Assembly (NCBI GenBank): GCA_024742285.1
Contig: JANSYR010000004.1
Coordinates: 124,001 to 188,000, forward strand
Direction: 5' to 3'
Source: a bacterium
GTDB taxonomy: Bacteria > Myxococcota_A > UBA9160 > UBA4427
Length of the DNA stretch: 64,000 bases
Shown here: positions 56,361 through 64,000 of the stretch, one piece after another
How positions within the stretch are numbered: the first letter of the stretch is position 1
Layout of the letters: each line of letters begins with the position of its first letter
Notes under the pieces: generated by a model
What the model saw: only the letters and a program-made list of their open reading frames with translations
Databases searched by the model: none
Told to the model about the DNA's origin: nothing
Made by a program: the position numbers and the translations under genes

Positions 56361-56527
56361 TCGATTGATCTCTCATTATCGATCGACTCGGATTCGGTCG
56401 GGTGTTCTTTGGATCGATGCGCCCGAGCTCCTATATGATTCACCTCTCATAAACTGACTTCGCCTCCGAGTGTGCGAAGGCCGGCGCTCCAAGCGCGCTC
56501 GATCCATATCGATTGATTCCTCATTAA
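56361..56527. promoter_or_regulatory. TetR/operon control region with three related sites
   Basis: Three AT-rich elements occur in an otherwise GC-rich gap: TCGATTGATCTCTCATTAT (56361-56379), TATGATTCACCTCTCATAAA (56434-56453) and TCGATTGATTCCTCATTAAC (56509-56528). All share TGA...TCA inverted cores and a CTCAT direct motif. The first also has CGAT and ATCG outer arms. This gap separates the TetR gene from the sugar-nucleotide operon, so they are probably the TetR operators. Confidence 0.55.
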
Positions 56528-56659
56528 CTTCTCGACCCGCTCAGTTCGATCTCACGCTCTCCGACACGAAAGTGCACAGTTTCTGCCGGCGTTCTGCCGA
56601 TCAATCCGTGGCGGAATCTTCGGCTGCGACTTCGCGCCGGGAAGAGGGCGGAACGGGAC

Positions 56660-57448
56660 TTGGGCAAGACGATCGGCATCATCCAGGCGCGAATGGGTTC
56701 GGAGCGCCTGCCCGGGAAGATCCTGGCGCCGCTCCAGGGGCGACCGGTCCTCGGACTGGTCGCGGACCGCCTCCGCGCCGCCCGCGTCGACGAGTGGTGG
56801 CTCGCCACGAGCGAAGGCCCCGCGGACGACGTGACCGAGGCCTGGGGCTTCGAGCTCGGGCTTCGGGTGTTCCGCGGCCACCGCACCGAGGTCCTCTCCC
56901 GCTTCGTCGCCATCGCCGAGGAGACGGACGCCGAATGGCTCGTCCGCGTGACGGCCGACAACCCCTTCGTCGACGCCCGCTGCGTCGACCTCCTCGTCGA
57001 TGCCCGCGACGCGAGCGAGTGCGCCAAGCGGGCGGATCTCCTGAAGCTCCACGGCGGCCTTCCGCTCGAGAGCGAAGGCGGTGTCGAGACGACGCCGCGG
57101 TTGCCCGTCGGCTATGGCGTCGAGCTCGTGCGTCGCGATGCCCTGGTCGTCGCGGACCGCGAGATCCCGGCGAGCGAGCCCTATCACCGCACCCACGTCA
57201 CGTCCTGGCTCGGCGCGAACGCGAACCACCACGCGGTCCCGACGCCCTTCGATTGGCCGGACCGACCCGACTGGCGCTGGACCGTCGACACCTACGAGGA
57301 CCTCGCGATGGCACGGAGTGCCTTCCGGCTCTTCGGACCGACTGCTTCGACGATCGACTACCCGACGATGGTCGAACGTCTCGACCGCCATCCCGAGATC
57401 ACGGCGATGAATCGACACGTCGAGCAGAAGAAGCTGGAGGAGGGATGA
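56660..57448 (+). CDS. Cytidylyltransferase/NTP-transferase family protein (SpsF-like)
   Basis: A 262-residue nucleotidyltransferase. The nucleotide site is IIQARMGSERLPGKILAPL, with metal Asp in LVRVTADNPFVDARCVDLL and the late WRWTVDTYEDLAM. This is the SpsF/acylneuraminate cytidylyltransferase type, which joins CMP or similar to an acidic or keto sugar. The start is a TTG at 56660 with upstream GAGGGCGG. It leads a coupled unit with the SDR and aldo/keto reductase genes. Confidence 0.85.
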   Translation: MGKTIGIIQARMGSERLPGKILAPLQGRPVLGLVADRLRAARVDEWWLATSEGPADDVTEAWGFELGLRVFRGHRTEVLSRFVAIAEETDAEWLVRVTADNPFVDARCVDLLVDARDASECAKRADLLKLHGGLPLESEGGVETTPRLPVGYGVELVRRDALVVADREIPASEPYHRTHVTSWLGANANHHAVPTPFDWPDRPDWRWTVDTYEDLAMARSAFRLFGPTASTIDYPTMVERLDRHPEITAMNRHVEQKKLEEG

Positions 57449-58281
57449 CCTCGCGAGCGAGCCACTCCACCCTCGCGAACGACGCGCTCACCGGTCTCGG
57501 AATCGGCGTGAGCGGGGGTGGGACCCATCTCGGTCGCGCGATCGCACTCGCGCTGGCCGCGGCCGGCGCCGAGGTCGTCGTCTTCGGCCGGCGAGCCGAA
57601 CCCCTCGAAGAGACACACGCCCTCGCCCGCGACCTCTCCGGCCACGTCCATGCCGAGATCGCCGACCAACATCTCGACGAGGATCTCACGCGCGTCTTCG
57701 ATCGGATCGACAAGGAAGCCGGCTGCGTGCATGGGTGGGTGAACAACGCCTGTGGCGTCGCCGCCCACAGTCAGGGCGGCCCGGTCACGCTCGATCGCCT
57801 CGAACGCCAGGCCGTCGAGAACACCCTCGAATCGACCCTCTCCGACGTGATCCTGGCGACCGAGGCCGCCGCCGAGCGAATGCGGCGCTCTGGAGCCGGG
57901 CAGGGCGGTGCGATCGTGAACGTATCCTCGATGTACGGACTCGTGTCGCCGCAGCCCGCGACCTACGACGCACATCCGGGCTTCCACAGCCCGCCCGCGT
58001 ACGGCGCCGCGAAGGCCGGTGTCGTCCAGTTCACACGTTATGCGGCCTGCCACTACGCCGGCGACGGGATCCGCGTGAACAGCGTGAGCCCGGGCCCCTT
58101 CCCGAGCGAAGCGGTCCAGCGCGACGCCGCCTTCCTCGCGCAGCTCGAAGCGCGCGTGCCGCTCCGACGGATCGGCGACGCGCACGAGATCGCCGGCCCC
58201 GTCGCCTTCCTGCTCTCGCCCCTCGCCAGCTACGTGACCGGACACGACCTCGTCGTCGACGGAGGATGGACTTCTTGGTGA
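57445..58281 (+). CDS. SDR oxidoreductase of a sugar-nucleotide unit
   Basis: A 278-residue short-chain dehydrogenase. The cofactor loop GIGVSGGGTHLGRAIA deviates from the usual TGxxxGIG. The active site has Ser in NVSSMYG and Tyr-Lys in PAYGAAKAGV, with the end YVTGHDLVVDGGW. It overlaps the cytidylyltransferase stop (ATGA). It may reduce or oxidise a sugar or nucleotide sugar; the substrate is unknown. Confidence 0.85.
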   Translation: MTSRASHSTLANDALTGLGIGVSGGGTHLGRAIALALAAAGAEVVVFGRRAEPLEETHALARDLSGHVHAEIADQHLDEDLTRVFDRIDKEAGCVHGWVNNACGVAAHSQGGPVTLDRLERQAVENTLESTLSDVILATEAAAERMRRSGAGQGGAIVNVSSMYGLVSPQPATYDAHPGFHSPPAYGAAKAGVVQFTRYAACHYAGDGIRVNSVSPGPFPSEAVQRDAAFLAQLEARVPLRRIGDAHEIAGPVAFLLSPLASYVTGHDLVVDGGWTSW

Positions 58282-59291
58282 CCATGGACCTGACGACCTG
58301 GCAGGGGATGCGCGCTCGCGACCCCCGAAGACTGACCCTCGGTAGCGCCCAGTGGGGCATGCCGTACGGCATCGCCAATCACGCCGGACCGCCCGACGAC
58401 GACGCACTCCGCGCCATGCTCTCGCGCGCACGAGACGCGGGTGTCCGCGCGATCGACACCGCCCGCGCCTACGGCGAGAGCGAGGCACGGATCGGGACGA
58501 CGCTCCGGGACGTGCCCTCGAACGAGGGCTGGCGCGTCGTGACGAAGCTCGCCCCCGACGTCCACGAGACCGGGGTCGGCATCGCCGAATGCCTGGAACG
58601 CGTCTCGCAGAGCCTCTCCGAGAGCCGGATCGCTCTCGGCCAGGACGCGCTCCCCGTCGTCCTCCTCCACCGCTTCGCCCATCGCCACGCCTGCGGCGGG
58701 AAGCTCTGGCGCACCCTGCTCGCGGAACGCGATGCGGGCCGGATCGGCCAGCTCGGCGTCTCCGCTGCGACCCCGGAGGAGGCGTGGTCCGCCCTCGACG
58801 ATCCCGACCTCGAGGTCCTGCAGGTCGCATCGAGCCTGCTCGACCTGCGCCTGCTCCGTCAGGGGTTCTTTCCTCGGGCCCGGGAGCTCGGACGCACGAT
58901 CTACGTCCGCAGCGTCTTCCTGCAGGGGGTGGCCCACCTCGATCCGACGACCCTTCCCCGATTCCTGGATCCCGCGGCCGAAGCGCTCCGGACGATCCAT
59001 GCCGCTGCCGCCCAGCTGAGCGTGACGCCGCGGGCGCTCTTCCTGGGCTTCGCCCGGGAATTCCTGCCGGGCGCGCATCCGATCGTCGGCTGCGAGACTG
59101 ACGCGCAGCTGAGCGAGCTGCTCGACGATTGGTCCGACGAGCGGATCGATGTGGGTGGCCTGGCCGCGCTGGTGGACCGGCTGCCGACCCTGGAAGCCGA
59201 CGTCGTGGATCCCTCCCGCTGGCCGACCGCGGGTTCGGAGCCGCGTACGAACCAGACGACCCCGCGGAGCGTCGCTACCATCCCGCGCTGA
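58278..59291 (+). CDS. Aldo/keto reductase family protein
   Basis: A 337-residue TIM-barrel reductase. The catalytic set is in DTARAYGES (Asp, Tyr), VVTKLAP (Lys) and VLLHRF (His), with GSAQWGMPYGIAN at the N-terminus. It is of the group that occurs with SpsF-like cytidylyltransferases. The GTG at 58278 overlaps the SDR stop (GTGA), with GGAGG 12 bases ahead. ATG at 58266 or 58284 are alternatives, so the start is uncertain by up to six residues. Confidence 0.83.
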   Translation: MTMDLTTWQGMRARDPRRLTLGSAQWGMPYGIANHAGPPDDDALRAMLSRARDAGVRAIDTARAYGESEARIGTTLRDVPSNEGWRVVTKLAPDVHETGVGIAECLERVSQSLSESRIALGQDALPVVLLHRFAHRHACGGKLWRTLLAERDAGRIGQLGVSAATPEEAWSALDDPDLEVLQVASSLLDLRLLRQGFFPRARELGRTIYVRSVFLQGVAHLDPTTLPRFLDPAAEALRTIHAAAAQLSVTPRALFLGFAREFLPGAHPIVGCETDAQLSELLDDWSDERIDVGGLAALVDRLPTLEADVVDPSRWPTAGSEPRTNQTTPRSVATIPR

Positions 59292-59322
59292 TGCGGCCCC
59301 GGGGCCGCGCCCCGGAGGTTTC

Positions 59323-60339
59323 GTGCGCTTCCTTTCTCGTCCTCTGCTTCTGCTCTCGTCCCTGACCCACTCCCGTGCGCTCGGGGCGGTCACCGGACTC
59401 GCGCTCGTGCTCGCGTCCCCGGCCGTCGCCGAGGAGCAGCTCGTCGAGGGCATCGCCGCTCAGGTCGGCAACGAGATCGTCCTCGCCTCCGAGGTGATCG
59501 AGATCTCGCGTAGCGTCGAGGAGCGCATGCGCGCCGCCGGGGTGCCGCCGGCGGAGATCCTGAAAATGCGGCGCGATGCCCTCGAGCGGCTGATCGACAA
59601 CAAGCTCCTGGCCTCGGTCGTCGAGCGCCTCGAGCTGACCGCGGATCGCGAGGAGGTCGACGGCGCGATCGAAGCGATCGCCGGCGAGAACGGCCTTTCC
59701 CTCGAGCAGCTGCTCTCGAGCGTGACGAGCCACGGGCTCTCCGTCGAGGAGTATCGGGCCAAGATCAAGGGCGAAATCGAACGGGGCAAGGTCGTGAACG
59801 CGATGGTCCGCTCGCGCGTCTCTCTCGAAGAGGAAGAGGTTCGCGCGCTCTTCGACCAGCGCTTCGGGGACCAGCCGAGTGGCGGCGAAGAAGTCTACGT
59901 ACGGCACATCGTCGTGATGCCCGACGGTCGCGCAGCACGGAGCGCCGACGAGGCTTGCTCGCTCGTCGGCGACGCCCGCGCGCGAATCGAGCGCGGAGAG
60001 ATCGACTTCGCCACCGCGGCACGCGAGATCTCCGACACCAACGTCGAGCGCGGTGGCGATCTCGGCTGGCTCCACACGAAGGACCTCGCAGGCTGGATGG
60101 GCCGCCCGCTGTCTTCGCTCCAGCCCGGTCAGCTCTCCGAGCCGATCTCGATGCCCTTCGGCTGCAACCTCCTCCATCTCGTCGATCGTCGGACCTTCAC
60201 GCCCATCACCTACGAACAGGCCGCTCCCCAGCTCCAGCAGTTCCTGCTCGGTCAGAAGACCGAAGAGCAGTACATCGAGTGGATGGAAGTCCTCCGCAGC
60301 CAGACCTACATCGACCGCAAGGGCGCGTTCGGTGGCTAG
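59323..60339 (+). CDS. SurA-like periplasmic peptidyl-prolyl isomerase
   Basis: A 338-residue chaperone/isomerase. The signal peptide is at 1-35 ([11 protein letters not shown] end). A SurA-type N-terminal helical domain follows ([40 protein letters not shown]), then one parvulin domain ([35 protein letters not shown]). E. coli SurA is 428 residues with two parvulin domains, so this is a one-domain form that assists outer-membrane protein folding. The GTG at 59323 follows GGAGG. uvrA begins 24 bp later. Confidence 0.87.
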   Translation: MRFLSRPLLLLSSLTHSRALGAVTGLALVLASPAVAEEQLVEGIAAQVGNEIVLASEVIEISRSVEERMRAAGVPPAEILKMRRDALERLIDNKLLASVVERLELTADREEVDGAIEAIAGENGLSLEQLLSSVTSHGLSVEEYRAKIKGEIERGKVVNAMVRSRVSLEEEEVRALFDQRFGDQPSGGEEVYVRHIVVMPDGRAARSADEACSLVGDARARIERGEIDFATAAREISDTNVERGGDLGWLHTKDLAGWMGRPLSSLQPGQLSEPISMPFGCNLLHLVDRRTFTPITYEQAAPQLQQFLLGQKTEEQYIEWMEVLRSQTYIDRKGAFGG

Positions 60340-60363
60340 CGGCCGACGTTAGTCCGCGTCGCG

Positions 60364-63345
60364 ATGGCCGAAGGAAGCACGAACGCCGACGCCGCGGCGA
60401 GCCTGGTTCGCGACGCGACACCGGAGAGTGTCGTTGCCGCAGGCTGGGCGACGGGACCGGATCGACTCGCCGGGGACTTCGCGACGATCGCCGCGCTCGC
60501 GGAGAAGGGCGACCCCCAGGAGATCGCGATCCTCGGGGCGCGAACCCACAATCTCCGGAACGTCGACCTGCGGATCCCGCGCGGACGTTTCGTGGTCGTG
60601 ACCGGCCCCTCGGGCTCCGGCAAGTCGAGTCTCGCCTTCGACACCCTCTACGCCGAAGGTCAGCGTCGCTACGTCGAGAGCCTGTCGACCTATGCGCGCC
60701 AGTTCCTCGACCAGCTCTCGCGTCCGGACGTCGACGAGATCGAGGGGCTCTCTCCCGCCGTCGCGATCGAACAGAAGAGCGTCGGCCGGAGTCCGCGCTC
60801 GACGGTCGGCACGATCACCGAGATCGCCGACCACCTCCGGCTCCTCTACGCCCGCGCCGGGACCGCCTACTGCTGGGAATGCGATACCCCGATCACGAGC
60901 CAGGGTCTCGAGGAGATGGTCGATCGCGTGATGTCCCTCGAGGCGGGCACGAAGATCCAGGTCCTCGCGCCGGTCGTGCGCGGGCGGAAGGGGCAGTACA
61001 AGAAGGAGCTCGACCAGTTCCGCCGGGACGGCTTCGTGCGCGCCCGGATCGACGGCGAGATCCACGACCTCTCGGAGGAGATCCCGCTCGCCCGCGGCGC
61101 CCGCCACGACATCGAGATCGTCGTCGATCGGCTGGTCCTCAAGGAGTCGATCCGCGCGCGTCTCTCCGAGTCCCTCTCGACGGCCCTCCGCCTGGCCGAC
61201 GACCTCGCGATCATCGACGTCGTCGGGGACGAGCCCTGGTGGCTCTCCCGGAGCGGCGCCTGCCCGACCTGCGAGAACTCCTTCCCGGAGATCTCGCCCC
61301 GGCTCTTCTCCTTCAACAACCCGTTCGGCGCCTGCGACGGCTGCAACGGGTTGGGACAGGTGTCCGAGTTCGATCCGAAGCGCATCGTCCCCGACGAATC
61401 CGTCTCCCTCGCCGACGGGGCGATCGCCGCCTGGGATCTCGGCGAGGCCCGCGGCTACTACCGGCGGCTGCTCGAGACGATCGCGGCCGATCATCGGATC
61501 GATCTCGACAAGCCCTGGAAGAAGCTCACGAAGAAGGCGCGGAGTCTGATCCTCGAGGGCGCGTCGGACTACGAGATCGAGATGTCCGTCCCGGTCGCGG
61601 GGCGCGGAAGACGGCGACGCGCGCGAACCGAGAAGCTCGTACGCACCTACGACGGTGTCCTCGGGGATCTCGCGCGACGCGAGGAGGCCGCGAGCGGCGC
61701 TTCCGCGACGGCGCTCAAGAAGTTCAAGCGCGAGACGCCGTGCCCGGATTGCGAGGGCGACCGGCTCCGGGTCGAAGCGTGCTCGGTCCGGCTGGCGGAA
61801 CACTCGCTGCCCGCGCTCTCCCGACTCCCCATCTCGGACGTGATCGCCTTCCTCGACGACCTGACCCTCCCGGCCCAGGCCGCGAGGGTCGCGGATCGGA
61901 TCCTCGGGGAGGTCCGCGAGCGGCTCGGCTTCCTCGAGCAGGTCGGGCTCGGCTACCTGACCCTCGACCGGCGCGCGGCGACGCTCTCCGGCGGCGAGGC
62001 CCAGCGCATCCGCCTGGCCACGCAGATCGGCGCGCGTCTGATCGGCGTGCTCTACATCCTCGACGAGCCGTCGATCGGGCTCCATCCGCGGGACAACGAC
62101 CGGCTCCTCGAGAGCCTCGAATCGCTCCGCGACCTCGGCAACAGCCTGATCGTCGTCGAGCACGACGAGGCCACGATCCGCCGCGCCGACCACGTGATCG
62201 ACATCGGCCCCGGCGCCGGCATCCACGGCGGCCGCATCGTCGCCCAGGGCGCGCCCGCGACCCTCGCCGACGTCCCGGACTCCACCACCGGCGACTTCCT
62301 CGCCGGCCGCCGCGGCTTCGCGGTTCCGGAGCGCCGCCCCGTCGACCCGTCGAGGGTCATCCGCCTCGAGGGCTGTCGCGCCAACAACCTCAAGAACGTC
62401 GACCTCGAGATCCCGCTCGGCTGCCTGACCGTCGTGACCGGAGTCTCGGGCTCCGGCAAGTCGACCCTGATCAACGACACCCTCCACCGCGTGCTCGCCG
62501 GCGCCCTCCACGGCGCCCTCGCCACCCCGGGCGCCCACGACCGCGTCGTCGGCCTCGACCGGATCGACAAGGTCGTGGACGTCGACCAACGCCCGATCGG
62601 CCGCAGCCCTCGAAGCAACCCCGCGACCTACAGCGGCCTCTTCTCGGCGATCCGCAATCTCTTCGCCGGCCTCCCGGAGTCGCGGGTGCGCGGCTGGGAG
62701 AGCGGACGCTTCTCGTTCAACGTGAAGGGCGGACGCTGCGAGGCCTGCGAAGGCGACGGCGCGATCCGGGTCGAGATGCAGTTCCTGCCCGACGTGTTCG
62801 TGACCTGCGAAGTCTGCGGCGGTCGCCGGTACGATCGCGACACGCTGGCGATTCGCTACCGCGGCAAGTCGATCGCCGACGTCCTCGAGATGACCGTGAC
62901 CGAGGCTCTCGAGCTCTTCGACACCGTCCCCGCCGTCGCGCGCCCGCTCCAGAGCCTGGCCGACGTCGGCCTCGGCTACATCCACCTGGGACAGAGCGCG
63001 ACGACCCTCTCCGGCGGCGAGGCTCAGCGCATGAAGCTCGCCAAGGAGCTCGCCCGCAAGAGCACGGGCAGCACGCTCTATCTCCTGGACGAGCCGACCA
63101 CCGGCCTCCACTTCGTCGACGTCGAGCTCTTGCTGGGCCTGCTCTCCCGGCTGGTCGAGCGCGGCAATACCGTCGTCGTGATCGAGCACCACCTCGACGT
63201 GATCCGACACGCCGATCACGTGATCGACCTCGGGCCCGAGGGCGGCGCCGAAGGCGGCGAGATCGTCGCGACGGGCACACCGGAAGCCGTCGCGCGTTGC
63301 GAACGCTCCCATACGGGCCGCGCTCTCGCGGGAGCCTTCGACTGA
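60364..63345 (+). CDS. uvrA: Excinuclease ABC subunit A
   Basis: A 993-residue DNA damage-recognition ATPase of nucleotide excision repair. The first Walker A is GPSGSGKSS near 81-89 and the second GVSGSGKST near 693-701. Two signature LSGGEAQR motifs and the zinc module [19 protein letters not shown] with CEVCGG are present. It is somewhat longer than the usual 940 residues because of an N-terminal extension of about 45 residues. It is 24 bp downstream of the SurA-like gene. Mfd, its partner in transcription-coupled repair, is 6 kb upstream. Confidence 0.97.
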   Translation: MAEGSTNADAAASLVRDATPESVVAAGWATGPDRLAGDFATIAALAEKGDPQEIAILGARTHNLRNVDLRIPRGRFVVVTGPSGSGKSSLAFDTLYAEGQRRYVESLSTYARQFLDQLSRPDVDEIEGLSPAVAIEQKSVGRSPRSTVGTITEIADHLRLLYARAGTAYCWECDTPITSQGLEEMVDRVMSLEAGTKIQVLAPVVRGRKGQYKKELDQFRRDGFVRARIDGEIHDLSEEIPLARGARHDIEIVVDRLVLKESIRARLSESLSTALRLADDLAIIDVVGDEPWWLSRSGACPTCENSFPEISPRLFSFNNPFGACDGCNGLGQVSEFDPKRIVPDESVSLADGAIAAWDLGEARGYYRRLLETIAADHRIDLDKPWKKLTKKARSLILEGASDYEIEMSVPVAGRGRRRRARTEKLVRTYDGVLGDLARREEAASGASATALKKFKRETPCPDCEGDRLRVEACSVRLAEHSLPALSRLPISDVIAFLDDLTLPAQAARVADRILGEVRERLGFLEQVGLGYLTLDRRAATLSGGEAQRIRLATQIGARLIGVLYILDEPSIGLHPRDNDRLLESLESLRDLGNSLIVVEHDEATIRRADHVIDIGPGAGIHGGRIVAQGAPATLADVPDSTTGDFLAGRRGFAVPERRPVDPSRVIRLEGCRANNLKNVDLEIPLGCLTVVTGVSGSGKSTLINDTLHRVLAGALHGALATPGAHDRVVGLDRIDKVVDVDQRPIGRSPRSNPATYSGLFSAIRNLFAGLPESRVRGWESGRFSFNVKGGRCEACEGDGAIRVEMQFLPDVFVTCEVCGGRRYDRDTLAIRYRGKSIADVLEMTVTEALELFDTVPAVARPLQSLADVGLGYIHLGQSATTLSGGEAQRMKLAKELARKSTGSTLYLLDEPTTGLHFVDVELLLGLLSRLVERGNTVVVIEHHLDVIRHADHVIDLGPEGGAEGGEIVATGTPEAVARCERSHTGRALAGAFD

Positions 63346-64000
63346 TGTTCCCCTACCAGCCGCCCGAAGACGGAGGTCCCGATCCGAACGAGCCCTATCC
63401 CGGGATCGGTGCGTCGCTCATTCTCGTGATCATGGCGATGTTCGCGTCGGTGTTCACGGCGGTCGCGCTCCTCGGACTCGGCGAGATCGCCGCGCAGGGC
63501 ATCGGCCGCACGATCGGCTTCGGCGCGGTCGCGAGCATGGCCATCCAGCGGATCGGCCCGCCGCAGGGAAGGCGGCTCGGGCTGCGTCGCCTCGAGCCGG
63601 ACGCGATCCCGCTGATCCTGTGCCTGGTACCCGCCGTCTTCCTGATGAGCGAGCTCGACAACTACGCCTACGACTGGGCCCCGGACGAGCCGAACCTGCT
63701 CGAGAGCCTCGCACCGGCGCCCTCGCCGGAAGACGCGACGGACGCGGCCCCGGAGAGGGGTGCGTCCGGCCTCGCCGAAGCGGGGGAAGCCGATCCGACC
63801 GACTCCGACGCGGACGCAGGGGACGCGGGGGTCGGCGAGCGGAGACTGATCGACCCCGAGGATCGCTGGTCGGTGCTGCAGGGGCTGATCCTGATCGCCG
63901 GACTCGTGCCGCTGATCGACGGCTTCTTCTTCTTCGGCGTGATCCAGCAGGGACTGGTCCGCAAGCTCGGCCTCTTCCAGGGCGTCTTCTTCGCCGGGCT
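63345..64000 (+). CDS. CPBP-like membrane protein with degenerate site, cut by window end
   Basis: A partial protein (at least 218 residues, no stop before 64000). The ATG at 63345 overlaps the uvrA stop (TGATG). Two hydrophobic helices (about 22-48 and 85-105) are followed by an acidic Asp/Glu/Ala-rich linker (about 120-165), then helices with PLIDGFFFFGVIQQGLVRK. This matches the EExxxR core of CPBP intramembrane proteases in position, but the Glu pair and the Arg are replaced by Asp-Gly and Phe. It is probably an inactive or altered member. Confidence 0.55.
   Translation, partial: MFPYQPPEDGGPDPNEPYPGIGASLILVIMAMFASVFTAVALLGLGEIAAQGIGRTIGFGAVASMAIQRIGPPQGRRLGLRRLEPDAIPLILCLVPAVFLMSELDNYAYDWAPDEPNLLESLAPAPSPEDATDAAPERGASGLAEAGEADPTDSDADAGDAGVGERRLIDPEDRWSVLQGLILIAGLVPLIDGFFFFGVIQQGLVRKLGLFQGVFFAG

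Overview
This is a high-GC chromosomal window, with strong G/C preference at third codon positions, packed with genes on both strands. I saw no rRNA, tRNA, CRISPR array, transposase, integrase or phage gene. It looks like a free-living, diderm, proteobacteria-like bacterium. The evidence is many lipoproteins with lipoboxes, an RND efflux pair, a fatty acid cis/trans isomerase, a SurA-type periplasmic isomerase, and two intact PEP-CTERM proteins plus one PEP-CTERM fragment. A deltaproteobacterial or myxobacterial relative is plausible from the gene mix, but this is an inference and no rRNA is present to test it.

Layout. 0.2-6.8 kb: lipid or xenobiotic catabolism (two adjacent acyl-CoA dehydrogenases, SDR, VOC protein, amidohydrolase-like protein, hot-dog thioesterase) plus a PEP-CTERM protein. 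6.8-16.6 kb: a TraB-like membrane protein, an epimerase, a histidine phosphatase, a Cys-cluster protein, a cupin, an AI-2E exporter with a TM2 protein, a VOC protein, a lipoprotein-type isoaspartate methyltransferase, and a PAS-LuxR regulator. 16.7-24.3 kb: an envelope block on the minus strand (M48 protease lipoprotein, solute-binding lipoprotein, DUF4105 protein, lipoprotein hydrolase, second AI-2E protein) with two decayed genes. 24.5-28.8 kb: an RND adaptor and pump. 28.8-37.2 kb: an ATP/ADP-translocase-like transporter, a Cache-type Ser/Thr kinase, a truncated outer-membrane protein, Cti and a secreted protein. 37.2-40.5 kb: PEP-CTERM fragment, rlmE, a PRISE-type reductase and a phosphoesterase.

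40.6-44.9 kb holds two different haloalkane-dehalogenase-like hydrolases in tandem, two dimeric alpha/beta-barrel-like proteins, an HxlR regulator with its own half-sites, and a carboxymuconolactone-decarboxylase-family protein. This is the most operon-like catabolic unit in the window. It begins with a sigma-54-like promoter motif. 44.9-46.4 kb has a stand-alone rplC with a strong terminator, and a MAPEG protein. 46.6-50.3 kb is an alkaline-phosphatase-superfamily protein followed by GT2 and GT4-like glycosyltransferases. The GT4-like gene carries a dense, frame-independent array of the hexamer GCGTCA, the least expected DNA-level signal here.

50.4-64 kb contains mfd, a coupled TSP3-repeat/PEP-CTERM pair, a TetR gene with a repeat-rich control region, a cytidylyltransferase-SDR-aldo/keto reductase sugar-nucleotide unit, a SurA-like chaperone, uvrA, and a CPBP-like membrane protein cut by the right edge. 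Four genes are remnants: an RND C-terminus, a DUF481-type barrel, an outer-membrane C-terminal half, and a PEP-CTERM tail. All four are envelope or export genes.
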